NCBI GenBank assembly: GCA_005880615.1
Contig: VBID01000130.1
Span: forward strand, 1 to 36,604
Direction of reading: 5' to 3'
DNA length: 36,604 nucleotides
Source of the DNA: Chloroflexota bacterium
GTDB lineage: Bacteria > Chloroflexota > Dormibacteria > CF-121
The first letter of the stretch is position 1. Each line of letters starts with the position of its first letter. The notes beneath the pieces are model-generated. The model made no database searches and had not been told where the DNA came from. It was given only the letters and a program-made list of their open reading frames with translations. This document shows positions 27,402 to 36,604 of the stretch, piece by piece. A program made the position numbers and the translations under genes.

Positions 27402-28968
27402 GCGGGTTCGCCCCCTTCAGGAGAGTCCGAGCGGACAAGATGGCCGATTCAACGATGTGGACGGGGGTGTACAGGCCCTTGCCCACCCAGAGCGGGATGC
27501 GTGGCTCGCCGGCCGCCTCCGCCAGGAAGGTCTCCGCCGCGCCCAAGTTCACGCGCAGCCCTTGGCGCTGCGCCGGTGGCACCGCCAGCCACCCCTGCAC
27601 GGCGTAGGCGGTCTCTTCCGCCGTGCCCTGCTCAAACCAACCCCATGACCCGTCCGAGCGTTGGGTTTCGGCGAGCCACTTGAGCGCGGGGAGGCAGAGA
27701 TCGGGTGCCGACGCGGTAAGCGCGAAGACGACGCGGGCGGTGGCATAGAAGGGGGAACTATGCCACTTGTCAACCCAGTGTGCGCCGTCTACGCGCTGAT
27801 CGCGCAGGAACCGAACGACCTTTTGCTCCATGCTGGCGCGGGTGGGGAACGGTTGGCAGGCGGCGAGCGCCTCCAGCACGTGTGCGTTCACGGTTGGCGA
27901 TGGCTCGCGCTCCAGGGGGAAGGTGTGGAAATACTCGATGCCTTCGAACGACCGCAGCGGCCCGGCCACCGGGGACTGACCGTAGCGCTGGAGCACGGTG
28001 AGCGTCATGGCCGTGTCGTCGGCGTCCGGACGCAGTCCTGTCCGGGAGCACCCCACCCCGTCGTCGGTGAGGGTGGAGGCCAGGTAGCGGATGTGCCGGT
28101 CGGCGTCGGGAACGACGATCCCGGCACGAGCCAGGTTGTAGAGCACCCAGGCCCGCTCGAACACCTCAAATGGCGCCACGTCGGGGACGCCGCCCTCGGC
28201 GTCGACGACGCTATCCAGGTAAGCCCAGGCGGCCGGGGCGGCGCCCCCCCGCTCCAGGAAGTACGCGGTCGCGGACGGGGAGTTCCCGAATGATCCGTTC
28301 TCGGAGAGCTGGGCGGCGGCCGCGCCGACGTCCAGCCGGCTCCCCAGGTACTCCAGCGAATGGAGCAGGAGGGTGGGCATCTTGTAGATCAGGGTGGGCG
28401 GGATGTGGCCGAGCTTGGCTTCCCGCTGGGCTGTCACCCCGGCGAACCGGTCGAAGGGCAGCGGCAGTTGGCGGACGCGGCCATCGTCCATCAGGGTGGG
28501 GAGGATTTGCTCAAACCCGACCGGGGTCAGCCCCGTCTGCCAGTCGGCCGTTTTCTCCCAGAGATAGGTAAGCGCCGCCAGCCGAGCGCGGTGCGCGATC
28601 TCCTCGTGCTCGCCGGGCGGCAGCGCGGCCAGGGCCAGCACCGCACTGACCGTGGAGAGCACGCGCTCTTTGGGGATTGGGAGGGTGGTGCCAAAGCTGC
28701 CGTCGGCGTTTTGCGCCCGCAGCAGCCAGCGGAGCGTTGCGGGATAGGCCAGGGCGTCCGGGGCGCCAGGCTTGCGCAGCCGGGCCAGGAAGGCCGTGTC
28801 GTAGGCCACCGCGGACATGGTCCCGGTGCCCAGCACGCGGAGGAGATTGGCGGCCTCCGCCTGAGGCGACGGCGCCGTCTCGGGCGCCGCCGAAGGGTAG
28901 CCAGTCTGCCGAATCGCGTTCAGGTCCGTGTGTGACCCCCTTGTGGCGGGCACATTCCGGGTGCCCAA
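27394..28968 (-). CDS. Class II diterpene cyclase (copalyl/halimadienyl diphosphate synthase-like)
   Basis: DxDD motif RPDADDTAMTLTVLQ; VAYDTAFLARL near the N-terminus; QW-like repeats QNADGSFG and QRSDGSWGWFEQGTAEETAYAVQGW; 524 aa; 8-nt overlap with the class I gene. Confidence 0.9.
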   Translation of the reverse strand: MGTRNVPATRGSHTDLNAIRQTGYPSAAPETAPSPQAEAANLLRVLGTGTMSAVAYDTAFLARLRKPGAPDALAYPATLRWLLRAQNADGSFGTTLPIPKERVLSTVSAVLALAALPPGEHEEIAHRARLAALTYLWEKTADWQTGLTPVGFEQILPTLMDDGRVRQLPLPFDRFAGVTAQREAKLGHIPPTLIYKMPTLLLHSLEYLGSRLDVGAAAAQLSENGSFGNSPSATAYFLERGGAAPAAWAYLDSVVDAEGGVPDVAPFEVFERAWVLYNLARAGIVVPDADRHIRYLASTLTDDGVGCSRTGLRPDADDTAMTLTVLQRYGQSPVAGPLRSFEGIEYFHTFPLEREPSPTVNAHVLEALAACQPFPTRASMEQKVVRFLRDQRVDGAHWVDKWHSSPFYATARVVFALTASAPDLCLPALKWLAETQRSDGSWGWFEQGTAEETAYAVQGWLAVPPAQRQGLRVNLGAAETFLAEAAGEPRIPLWVGKGLYTPVHIVESAILSARTLLKGANPHV

Positions 28969-29158
28969 GCGGAGCCTAGTGGCGGGCCATTGCGACGGAC
29001 GTTGCGGGATCCGGCGTCGGGTGACGGAACCTTACGCGAGGTCACGCTTCCGTCACAACCTGCGGGCCCGTCCGGTGCGCGGCAAGGGGCCCATGGTACC
29101 GGCCGTTTGCTCTTGTGCGACGTCTGCGCGTTTTCATTGGGGGACCAGTCCAAACTTG

Positions 29159-30418
29159 GTGCTGCGACCGCCGGCGCTGATCCGATTTCACTACCAGCTC
29201 GAGCGGCAGGCGTGGCGCATGCTGTCGGTCCATTCCGCCTACACCGCCGCCAACCTGTTCGCCGCCACCTTCCTGTCCATCTTCATCTGGCGAGCGCACC
29301 ACGACCTGGGCCAGGTCTGCCTGTTCAATGCCGTGTACGCGCTCGGCGTCCCGATCGCGTTCCTGGCCAACGGCTGGCTATTCCGGCGCGGCGACGCCGG
29401 AACCTCGATCCGCCGCGGTCTCCTGACGCTGAGCTTCCTCTATGTGCTGGTGCTCTTCCTGGGCAACGCCAGCGCCGGCGCGCTGCTCCTGTTGGGATTG
29501 ATGCGCGGCCTGGGTGAGGGCTGGTACTGGGCCGGCTATCACCTGGTCACCTACGACGCCATCGCCCGCGGAAACCGAGACCGGTACTTCGGTGCCACGG
29601 GCGCCTCAGGCGCCTTCCTGGGTGTGGCCGTGCCGCCGCTGGCCGGGACCATCATCGTCCTGGGTACCCATGGGGGCGGCAGCTACGGCGGCTACCAGGT
29701 CACGTTTGGGGTGGCGGCCGCCACGCTGCTGGCTGCCGCCCTGCTGGCCGGCGGCCTCCAGGCGGGCCGGCGCCAGGGCTTCTCCCTCCGCGGGATGCTA
29801 CAGTTGCCGCACCGAAATCCGGCCTGGTCCTACGTCACCTGGGCCCGGCTGGCCGATGGCTCGACGGGATTCGTGCTGGGGATGGTGGTCAGCATCCTGA
29901 CCTTCGTGACCCTGCGCAACGAGCAGAACGTGGGCGGCTTCAACGCCCTGGTGGGCCTGCTGACCATGGGGCTCAGCCTCGGGTTGGGCATGTGGCTTCC
30001 CGCCCGACACCGAATGCGGTGCGCCCTGCTGGGCGGGAGCCTGCTGGTGGCCTCGACGCTCGTGTATCCCCTCTATCTCTCGGTCGGCGCGCTGGTGCTG
30101 TTCGGGCTGCTCCGGGCGCTGGGTGGTCCGCTGCACGGCAATGCGCTGGCCCCCCTGTGGCTGCAGGTGATCGACCGGGATCCCCAGGCGCAGGAGCTAC
30201 GCTACGAGTACATCGTGTCCCAGGAGCTGACGTTAGGGATCGGCCGGGTGCTCAGTGTGCTGGCCGTTATGGCGCTGGCGGCCCCCATCGACCAGCTCAC
30301 CCTGGCCCGAGTGGCCCTGGTGGTGGCCGGCGCGGCGCCCATTCTGATCTGGGCGGCTTTTGCTAGGATCGGGGCGCCGGTGGCGGTTGCGTCACGCCCC
30401 CTCCAGGTGGCCGCCTGA
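29159..30418 (+). CDS. Major facilitator superfamily-type transporter
   Basis: About 12 hydrophobic segments; LMRGLGEGWYWAGYHLVTYDAIARGNRDRYFGATGASGAFLGVAVPPLAGTIIV. Start trimmed to GTG 29159 (TTG 29156 also possible). Confidence 0.75.
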   Translation: MLRPPALIRFHYQLERQAWRMLSVHSAYTAANLFAATFLSIFIWRAHHDLGQVCLFNAVYALGVPIAFLANGWLFRRGDAGTSIRRGLLTLSFLYVLVLFLGNASAGALLLLGLMRGLGEGWYWAGYHLVTYDAIARGNRDRYFGATGASGAFLGVAVPPLAGTIIVLGTHGGGSYGGYQVTFGVAAATLLAAALLAGGLQAGRRQGFSLRGMLQLPHRNPAWSYVTWARLADGSTGFVLGMVVSILTFVTLRNEQNVGGFNALVGLLTMGLSLGLGMWLPARHRMRCALLGGSLLVASTLVYPLYLSVGALVLFGLLRALGGPLHGNALAPLWLQVIDRDPQAQELRYEYIVSQELTLGIGRVLSVLAVMALAAPIDQLTLARVALVVAGAAPILIWAAFARIGAPVAVASRPLQVAA

Positions 30419-30837
30419 TGCTGACCGCTGAGCTGGCGGGCATGCTGCCGGTTCTGGCGGTCCGCACTGCCAGAGCCACCTGGCTAATCGTGGTTCTTCC
30501 GTTTGCGCTGGCAGTGTTGTTCGTGATTCCGTTTGCCATCCTGTTCCAGGTTTGGATCGCTGCGGTCCAGATCCGCCGCTTCTCCCACTGGTTCGCCGGG
30601 CGCCCGGAAGCCGAGGAGGCGCTCAACCGAGTGTTTGACGTCTATGGGTGGCGGGCGCGGCTGGCGGTCAGGCTGTTTCGGATTCCGCTTCCGCCGGAGT
30701 TCCAGGAACGAGCTCGGCAAGAACCCAGCCCGGTGTCGGGCATTGCCGAAGTCTTTGGCGTGACCCTGATCTCGCTGGCCTTTCTGGCTGGGATGTGGTT
30801 GGTCGTCTACGCGGTCATCCGGGCGACGACGGGATAG
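30418..30837 (+). CDS. Hypothetical membrane protein, coupled to the MFS gene
   Basis: tgATG overlap at the MFS stop; two predicted hydrophobic helices, 139 aa. Confidence 0.65.
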   Translation: MLTAELAGMLPVLAVRTARATWLIVVLPFALAVLFVIPFAILFQVWIAAVQIRRFSHWFAGRPEAEEALNRVFDVYGWRARLAVRLFRIPLPPEFQERARQEPSPVSGIAEVFGVTLISLAFLAGMWLVVYAVIRATTG

Positions 30838-30893
30838 ATCGCCCCGCCCAACCACTTGCCGGTCCATCCCGACTAGGCGAGGCCCGAATCCGG

Positions 30894-31223
30894 CTAACGC
30901 GGCTTTGAGTTTCGAGAGGCCCCCGCTTCCCACCAATCCCGGTCCGCCCGCTCCGCGCTCGCCGACTGGATTGCGCGGGCGGCTATTTCGACGCCCGAGC
31001 CACTTCCCAGGCCGACGCAAAACTTCCATAGCTCGATGGTGGCGCGCTGGTAATGATGGATGATCTCGTCAAGTTCGAAGGCATCGATGTGGCCGGCGTC
31101 GTATGCCGCAAACCCACCTCGGACGTGCTCCAAGAGTTCGCCCAGTTTCTCGCGGTGGTAGTCCCCAACCAGTGCCCGATCGGCGCGGCGTTTCGACTTT
31201 GTGGGAGGCCCCTGCTCAGCCAT
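30894..31223 (-). CDS. Conserved hypothetical 109-aa protein
   Basis: MAEQGPPTKSKRRADRALVGDYHREKLGELLEHVRGGFAAYDAGHIDAFELDEIIHHYQRATIELWKFC...DWWEAGA; resembles a small uncharacterised family I associate with Actinobacteria (from memory). Confidence 0.65.
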   Translation of the reverse strand: MAEQGPPTKSKRRADRALVGDYHREKLGELLEHVRGGFAAYDAGHIDAFELDEIIHHYQRATIELWKFCVGLGSGSGVEIAARAIQSASAERADRDWWEAGASRNSKPR

Positions 31224-31236
31224 TCGAAGAACCTTG

Positions 31237-31309
31237 TGGAGCGAAAGAGACTCGAACTCTCGACCTCCGCGATGCGAACGCGGCGCTCTGCCAGCTGAGC
31301 TATCGCCCC
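31237..31309 (-). tRNA. tRNA-Ala (anticodon CGC)
   Basis: Reverse complement GGGGCGATAGCTCAGCTGGCAGAGCGCCGCGTTCGCATCGCGGAGGTCGAGAGTTCGAGTCTCTTTCGCTCCA; anticodon loop TTCGCAT. Confidence 0.93.
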
Positions 31310-31380
31310 GCTGACGATTATACGGAGGGGTCTCCGCACCGACTGTCTTCGGGTTCCGGATCAGAAATTCGTTGGAAGGA

Positions 31381-31535
31381 GTAGACGAGACCCCCTCCCC
31401 GACCCTCCCCGCAAGGGGGAGGGAGAACTCGATAGGTAGACGAGACCCCGTCCCGGCCTCTCCTGGCAGGGGCAGGAGATAAAGAGGGAAGACGAGACGC
31501 CTCCCTGCCCGCAAGGGGAGGGGAGAGCGAGGGAA
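31381..31535. repeat. Three degenerate tandem units (about 53-55 bp) with palindromic cores
   Basis: gtagacgagacccc... at 31381, gtagacgagacccc... at 31436, aagacgagacgcc... at 31489; units contain C-rich/G-rich inverted halves (ccctccccgcaagggggaggg). Confidence 0.7.
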
Positions 31536-31586
31536 ATGTGTACGGATTTCAGGTTTGGGGAAGAGTCGACGGTAGACTGAGACGAC

Positions 31587-33566
31587 ATGGCACAGCTCCG
31601 CCCCGGCAACGAGCCTAACCTTCCCCAGCGCCCCGAGGCGCCCAAACCGAGTAACTCGCGCCTGCGCCTGGCTCTCCTGATCGGGGCCCAGGTCCTGTTC
31701 GTCGCCATCTTCCTGGTCCCCCTGCTCCGCAATCTCAGCGGGCAGCCCGCCCTGGACGTCCCGTACTCGTTCTTCAAGGCCCAGCTGGCCGACGGCAACG
31801 TGGACAGCATCACGCTGCAAGGCCATGACGTGACCGGCGAGTTCAGGATCGCCGAGAGCTACGGAAGCCAGCCCTCGAACAAGCAATTCGCGACGCGGGT
31901 GCCCGATATCGGCGATGCTCAGCTCCAGCAGCAGATAACCGACCAGCACGTCACCGAGAACGTCAAGGCCGCTAGCAGCGGTCTCCTGAGCGGCATCCTG
32001 CTCAACGTGCTGCCGCTGGTCGCCTTCGCCGCCGTCTGGTTGTGGATCCTGCGCCGCAGCGGGCGCGCCACGCAGGGTATCTTCGACTTCGGCCGCAGCC
32101 GGGCCCGGCTGCAGCTGCCCACCGCCCCCAAGACCACCTTCAACGACGTGGCCGGGGTCGAGCAAGCAGTCTTCGAGCTGCAGGAAATCGTCGAATTCCT
32201 GCGGGACCCCAATAAGTTCCAGCGGCTGGGTGGCCGGATGCCAAAGGGGGTGCTCCTGATCGGCCCGCCGGGGACGGGCAAGACGCTCCTGGCCCGAGCC
32301 GTGGCCGGCGAAGCCGGCGTGCCCTTCTTCAGTATCTCGGCCTCCGAGTTCGTAGAGATGTTCGTCGGGGTCGGCGCCTCCCGAGTTCGCAGCCTGTTCG
32401 AGGAAGCCAAGAAGCACAGCCCCTCCGTGATGTTCGTGGACGAACTGGATGCCGTCGGCCGCCAGCGCGGCGCCGGCCTGGGCGGCGGCCACGACGAGCG
32501 GGAGCAGACACTGAACCAGCTGCTAGTGGAGATGGACGGCTTCGACCAGCGGGAAGCGGTGGTGGTGCTGGCGGCCTCCAACCGGGCCGACGTCCTCGAC
32601 CCGGCCCTGCTCCGCCCCGGGCGGTTCGATCGCCGGGTAGTCGTCGAGCGGCCCGACCGTCGCGGCCGGCTCGGCATCCTGAAGGTGCACACCCGCAACG
32701 TGCCGCTGGCGGCGGACGTCGACCTGGACGTGCTGGCCCGCTCGACGCCCGGCCTGGTGGGCGCCGATCTCGCCAACCTGGTCAATGAGGCCGCCCTTCA
32801 TGCGGCCAGGACCAACCGCTCGTCCGTGGTGATGGACGATTTCGAGCAGGCCTTTGACCGGGTCATCCTGGGGGCCGAGCGGAAGATCGTCCTGAGCGAA
32901 TCCGAGCGCCGGGTGATCGCCTACCACGAGGCCGGCCACGCCCTGGCTGCCTGGTACCAGCCCCAGTCGGACCCCGTCCACAAGATCTCGATCGTCCCCC
33001 GCGGCCAGGCGCTGGGCGTGACCCAGTCGATGCCCACCGATGACCGCCACAATCTCTCCGCGGAATACCTGGAGGCCCGCATCGCCATGGCGCTAGGGGG
33101 CCGGGCCGCCGAAGAGCTCGGTCTGGGCAGCATCACCACCGGGGCCCAGAACGACCTGGAAACGGCGACGGAGCTGGCCCGCCGGATGGTGGTCAGCTGG
33201 GGCATGAGCCCCCGGATGGGTCTGTTCTCCTACGACGATTCGCCCCAGGCTGTCTTCCTGGGGCGGGAGCTGGCCGGCAATCCGCACATCAGCCAGCGGA
33301 CGGCGGCCATCGTCGACGAGGAAGTGACCCGTATCCTGAACGAGGGATTCGAAAAGGCCAAGAGCATCCTGCAGGCCAACCGGTCGAAGCTGGACGTGCT
33401 GGCCGAGGCGTTGCTCAAGGACGAGGTGCTGGACGAGGACCAGATCGCGCGGCTGATCGGCCCGCGAGCCCTGGAGGGCGGGGCGGTGGCGCCGCCGCGT
33501 CCCTTCCGGCGAGCGGTCGGGACCGCGACCCTGGCTTCCGAGCCGGATCCAACGGGTGACGTTTAG
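31587..33566 (+). CDS. ftsH: ATP-dependent zinc metalloprotease FtsH
   Basis: Walker [47 protein letters not shown] region, [10 protein letters not shown] zinc site. Confidence 0.97.
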   Translation: MAQLRPGNEPNLPQRPEAPKPSNSRLRLALLIGAQVLFVAIFLVPLLRNLSGQPALDVPYSFFKAQLADGNVDSITLQGHDVTGEFRIAESYGSQPSNKQFATRVPDIGDAQLQQQITDQHVTENVKAASSGLLSGILLNVLPLVAFAAVWLWILRRSGRATQGIFDFGRSRARLQLPTAPKTTFNDVAGVEQAVFELQEIVEFLRDPNKFQRLGGRMPKGVLLIGPPGTGKTLLARAVAGEAGVPFFSISASEFVEMFVGVGASRVRSLFEEAKKHSPSVMFVDELDAVGRQRGAGLGGGHDEREQTLNQLLVEMDGFDQREAVVVLAASNRADVLDPALLRPGRFDRRVVVERPDRRGRLGILKVHTRNVPLAADVDLDVLARSTPGLVGADLANLVNEAALHAARTNRSSVVMDDFEQAFDRVILGAERKIVLSESERRVIAYHEAGHALAAWYQPQSDPVHKISIVPRGQALGVTQSMPTDDRHNLSAEYLEARIAMALGGRAAEELGLGSITTGAQNDLETATELARRMVVSWGMSPRMGLFSYDDSPQAVFLGRELAGNPHISQRTAAIVDEEVTRILNEGFEKAKSILQANRSKLDVLAEALLKDEVLDEDQIARLIGPRALEGGAVAPPRPFRRAVGTATLASEPDPTGDV

Positions 33567-33653
33567 GCCTGCCCCAAGCGGGGAACCGCATCTGTAGGCA
33601 GTCCGGCGGCTTGACGCCGCTCGGGTTGCGCAGTAGCTTCCCAAGGATACCTT

Positions 33654-36077
33654 ATGGTTGAACTCAAACCCGAATCCACAGCACCGGCGCCACGCAGGAT
33701 GCCGCTGGTCCCCCTGCGCGACGATGTGGCGGTTTTCCCCAAGCTGATCGTGCCGCTGTCGGTGGGCCGGCGCACCTCGATCGCCGCTATCAGCACGGCC
33801 ATGGAGGGCGACAAGCAAGTCCTGCTGGTGGCCCAGAAGGACCCGCAGGTGGACGACACTGCCGAAAACGACCTGTACAGCACCGGCGTGATCGCCGAGA
33901 TTAACGGCATGCGCCAGACCCCGGCCGGGATCCAGATGCTGGTAGCGGGGGTGCAGCGGGCGCGCATCGTCGGATTCGTCCAGTTCAAGCCCTACATCGC
34001 GGTGGAGATCGAGCCGATCCAGGATCACGTCACGCCGGGGCTCGAGCTGGAAGCCCACATGCGGTCTGTCAAGAGCCTGTACGAACGCTACGTCGAGGCC
34101 GGGGCGGCCATCGCCCCCGAAGTGGCGGCCACGGTGGCCAAGACCGATGACCCGGTTTACCTGGCGGACCTGGTGGCGGCGGCGCCCGATCACACGCTGG
34201 AGCAAAAGCAGCACATGCTGGAGACGCCCAACGTGGTCGAGCGGCTCAAGCTGCTCGCCGTGTTCCTGGGCAAGCAGATCGAGATCCTGGAGCTCAAGTC
34301 AAAGATCCAGAACGAAGTGCAGAGCACGATCGGCAAGCTGCAGCGCGAGCAGATCCTGCGCGAGCAACTGAAAGCCATCCGCAAGGAGCTGGGCGAGGAT
34401 GAGGAAGGCGCCGACCTCAATCAGCTGCGCGAGAAGATCGAGAAGTCGGGCATGCCCGAGGCCGTCAGGGAACGCGCGCTGAAGGAGGTCGACCGGATGC
34501 AATCCATCCCGGCGGCCTCGCCCGAAGTGGGGATCATCCGCACCTATGTCGACTGGCTGGTGGCCCTCCCCTGGGGCCCGCCCGAAGCCGAGACCTGGGA
34601 TATCAAGACGGCCGCCCAGGTCCTGGACGAAGACCATTACGGCGTCGAGAAAATCAAGGAACGGATCCTCGAGTACATGGCGGTGCGGCAGCGCTCCCAA
34701 ACCCTCCGGTCGCCCATCCTCTGTTTCGTGGGGCCACCCGGCGTGGGGAAGACCAGCCTGGGTAAATCCATTGCCCGGGCGCTGGGCCGCAAGTTCGTAC
34801 GGCTGTCGCTGGGCGGGATCCACGACGAGGCCGAGATTCGCGGCCACCGGCGCACCTACATCGGCGCGCTGCCGGGACGGATTCTGCAGCAGATGAAGAA
34901 TGCCGGCACCCGCAATCCGGTCTTCATGCTCGACGAGATCGATAAGGTCGGCGCCGACTGGCGGGGTGACCCGTCCTCCGCCCTGCTCGAAGTGCTCGAC
35001 CCGGAGCAGAACAGCACCTTCAGCGACCACTACCTGGAGGTCCCCTACGACCTGTCCCAGGTGCTGTTCATCACCACCGCCAACGTGGTGGACACCATCA
35101 TCCCGCCGCTGCGCGATCGGATGGAGATCATCCGGCTGCCCGGCTACACCGAAGAGGAGAAGCTCCACATCGCCCAGAAGTACCTTCTTCCCAGACAGCT
35201 GCGGGAACATGGGCTGACGCCGGACAATCTGGACCTGCCGGCCGAGACCCTGCGCGCCCTGATCCGTGAGTACACGCACGAGGCCGGAGTCCGGAGCCTG
35301 GAGCGGGAGATCGCCAACATCTGCCGGAAGATTCCGCGTCGGATCGTGGAAGGGCAGACGGAAAAGGTGGTGGTGGCGCCCGCCGACCTGGGGAGCTACC
35401 TGGGGCCCACCCGGTTTGAATTCGGGATCGCCGAAGAAGTGGACCAGGTGGGCGCGGCCACCGGCGTCGCGGTGAATGAGTACGGTGGCGACGTGATGAC
35501 GGTGGAGGCCATCGTGATGGAAGGCAAGGGGGACTTCGTCCTGACCGGCCAGATCGGCAAGGTCATGGAGGAGTCGGCGCGGGCGGCCCTCAGCTACGCC
35601 CGGGCCCAGGCGTCCGAGATCGGGGTGCGGCCGGGCTTCTTCGATCACCACTTCCTGCACATCCACGTGCCGGCCGGGGCCATCCCCAAGGACGGGCCGT
35701 CGGCCGGGATCACCATGGCCACCGCCATCGTCTCCGCCCTAACCGAACGCCCGGTACGCCGCGACGTCGCAATGACCGGGGAGATCACCCTGCGCGGCAA
35801 GGTGCTGCCCATTGGCGGCTTGAAGGAAAAGATGCTGGCCGCCCACCGCGCCGGCATCAAGACGTTCATCCTGCCGGAACAAAACCGCAAGGACCTGCCC
35901 GAGGTACCGGACGAGGTCAAGCAGGCGATGGAGCTGGTGATGGTCAGGCACGTCGACCAGGTGCTGGAGCGGGCTCTCCTCCAAGCTTCGCCCAAGGCAG
36001 CCACCCAGGCCATCGGCTACCGGACGCCGCCGGCCGTCCCGCCGCCGGCTCCAGGCACCGTCAATCGCCTGGGCTAG
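33654..36077 (+). CDS. lon: ATP-dependent protease Lon
   Basis: [94 protein letters not shown] catalytic Ser-Lys domain. Confidence 0.97.
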   Translation: MVELKPESTAPAPRRMPLVPLRDDVAVFPKLIVPLSVGRRTSIAAISTAMEGDKQVLLVAQKDPQVDDTAENDLYSTGVIAEINGMRQTPAGIQMLVAGVQRARIVGFVQFKPYIAVEIEPIQDHVTPGLELEAHMRSVKSLYERYVEAGAAIAPEVAATVAKTDDPVYLADLVAAAPDHTLEQKQHMLETPNVVERLKLLAVFLGKQIEILELKSKIQNEVQSTIGKLQREQILREQLKAIRKELGEDEEGADLNQLREKIEKSGMPEAVRERALKEVDRMQSIPAASPEVGIIRTYVDWLVALPWGPPEAETWDIKTAAQVLDEDHYGVEKIKERILEYMAVRQRSQTLRSPILCFVGPPGVGKTSLGKSIARALGRKFVRLSLGGIHDEAEIRGHRRTYIGALPGRILQQMKNAGTRNPVFMLDEIDKVGADWRGDPSSALLEVLDPEQNSTFSDHYLEVPYDLSQVLFITTANVVDTIIPPLRDRMEIIRLPGYTEEEKLHIAQKYLLPRQLREHGLTPDNLDLPAETLRALIREYTHEAGVRSLEREIANICRKIPRRIVEGQTEKVVVAPADLGSYLGPTRFEFGIAEEVDQVGAATGVAVNEYGGDVMTVEAIVMEGKGDFVLTGQIGKVMEESARAALSYARAQASEIGVRPGFFDHHFLHIHVPAGAIPKDGPSAGITMATAIVSALTERPVRRDVAMTGEITLRGKVLPIGGLKEKMLAAHRAGIKTFILPEQNRKDLPEVPDEVKQAMELVMVRHVDQVLERALLQASPKAATQAIGYRTPPAVPPPAPGTVNRLG

Positions 36078-36604
36078 CCCAGATCCACCGAGTCGAACTT
36101 GCATCTTGGGCGCGGGGCGAGCTGAGCCCGAGGCCGCCGGAACAAACTCGCATCTTGGGCGCGGCTGCGGCCGATCCGGGCGTCGTCTCCTGCGCGCGCT
36201 CGGTCACGCATCGACGGATGCGCTCCCTCGCGTGCTCGTCGCCTCCTGCGGCTCGGCACGCCCCGCATCCCAATCTGCTTCGTTCGTCCGACGGCCCCGG
36301 GCTCCGGGTGTCGTCTCCTGCGCGCGCTCAGTTACGCACCGACGGGTGCGCGCCTGCGCGTGCTCGTCGCCTCCTGAAGCCCGAATCCACCGGCTCGAGC
36401 TAGGATCTCGGGTGCGGATGCGGCCGATCCGGGCGTCGTCTCCTGCGCGCGTTCAATCACGCATCGACGGATGCGCTCCTTCACGTGCTCGTCGCCTCCT
36501 TCGGCTCGGCACGCCCCTCATCCCGATCTGCGGCGCCCGACAGGTAGATCCGGGCGCCGCTCATCTCGCCGCGCGTCCCAATCTGCGTCGCCCGATCGGT
36601 GGAT
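36070..36604. repeat. Dispersed intergenic repeat, three or more tandem/mosaic copies (B, C, D), running off the window end
   Basis: gtcgtctcctgcgcgcg[t/c]tc[a/g][g/a]t[c/t]acgca[t/c]cgacgg[a/g]tgcgc... present at about 36182, 36309 and 36436; matches copy A at 6537-6719. Confidence 0.85.

Noticed and set aside
26529-27683. 384-aa plus-strand ORF antisense to the class I terpene synthase
   Set aside because: Shadow ORF; the opposite strand has intact DDxxE and NSE motifs.
28928-29158. N-terminal extension of the MFS ORF overlapping the class II cyclase start
   Set aside because: The extension is Arg/Cys-rich, not membrane-like, and overlaps the divergent gene; start moved to about 29159.
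30894-32492. 532-aa minus-strand ORF spanning tRNA-Ala and antisense to ftsH
   Set aside because: Only the last 109 codons (from ATG 31223) look protein-like; the rest is antisense to ftsH and reads through the tRNA and repeats.
36061-36604. Protein-coding gene calls inside the terminal repeat region
   Set aside because: ORFs follow the repeat sequence; without conservation data I treat the region as non-coding repeat (possible coding noted as a finding).

Overview
High-GC bacterial chromosomal window, possibly Chloroflexota or Candidatus Dormibacterota; this taxonomic guess is low confidence. Most of it is conserved housekeeping: the 3' end of galT, psuG, tRNA-Leu(TAG), tig-clpP-clpX, valS, DUF4321-maf, rplU-rpmA-obg-nadD-rsfS, tRNA-Ala(CGC), ftsH and lon. 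The accessory block at about 19.1-30.8 kb is the main point of interest. A minus-strand operon at 28968->21944, with genes overlapping or nearly abutting, encodes a class II diterpene cyclase (DADDTA motif), a class I terpene synthase (DDYIEE and NDLHSYEHE motifs), a bifunctional GGDEF + HD-GYP c-di-GMP protein, a type 2 IPP isomerase and a (geranylgeranyl) prenyl diphosphate synthase. It is flanked by an SGNH hydrolase, a PucR-type regulator and a divergent MFS transporter. I read this as a candidate uncharacterised labdane-type diterpene pathway linked to c-di-GMP signalling. Other notable signals: a 22-aa lysine-rich micropeptide gene with a strong SD and a terminator; a dispersed modular intergenic repeat family with an exact 50-bp tandem subunit; two genes (maf and the SGNH hydrolase) that appear to lack ATG/GTG/TTG starts; four consecutive hairpins in one intergenic region; a pair of degenerate NuoL/N-like membrane proteins; and recurrent -10-like hexamers placed for leaderless transcription. 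All calls come from reading the sequence; no database search was run.
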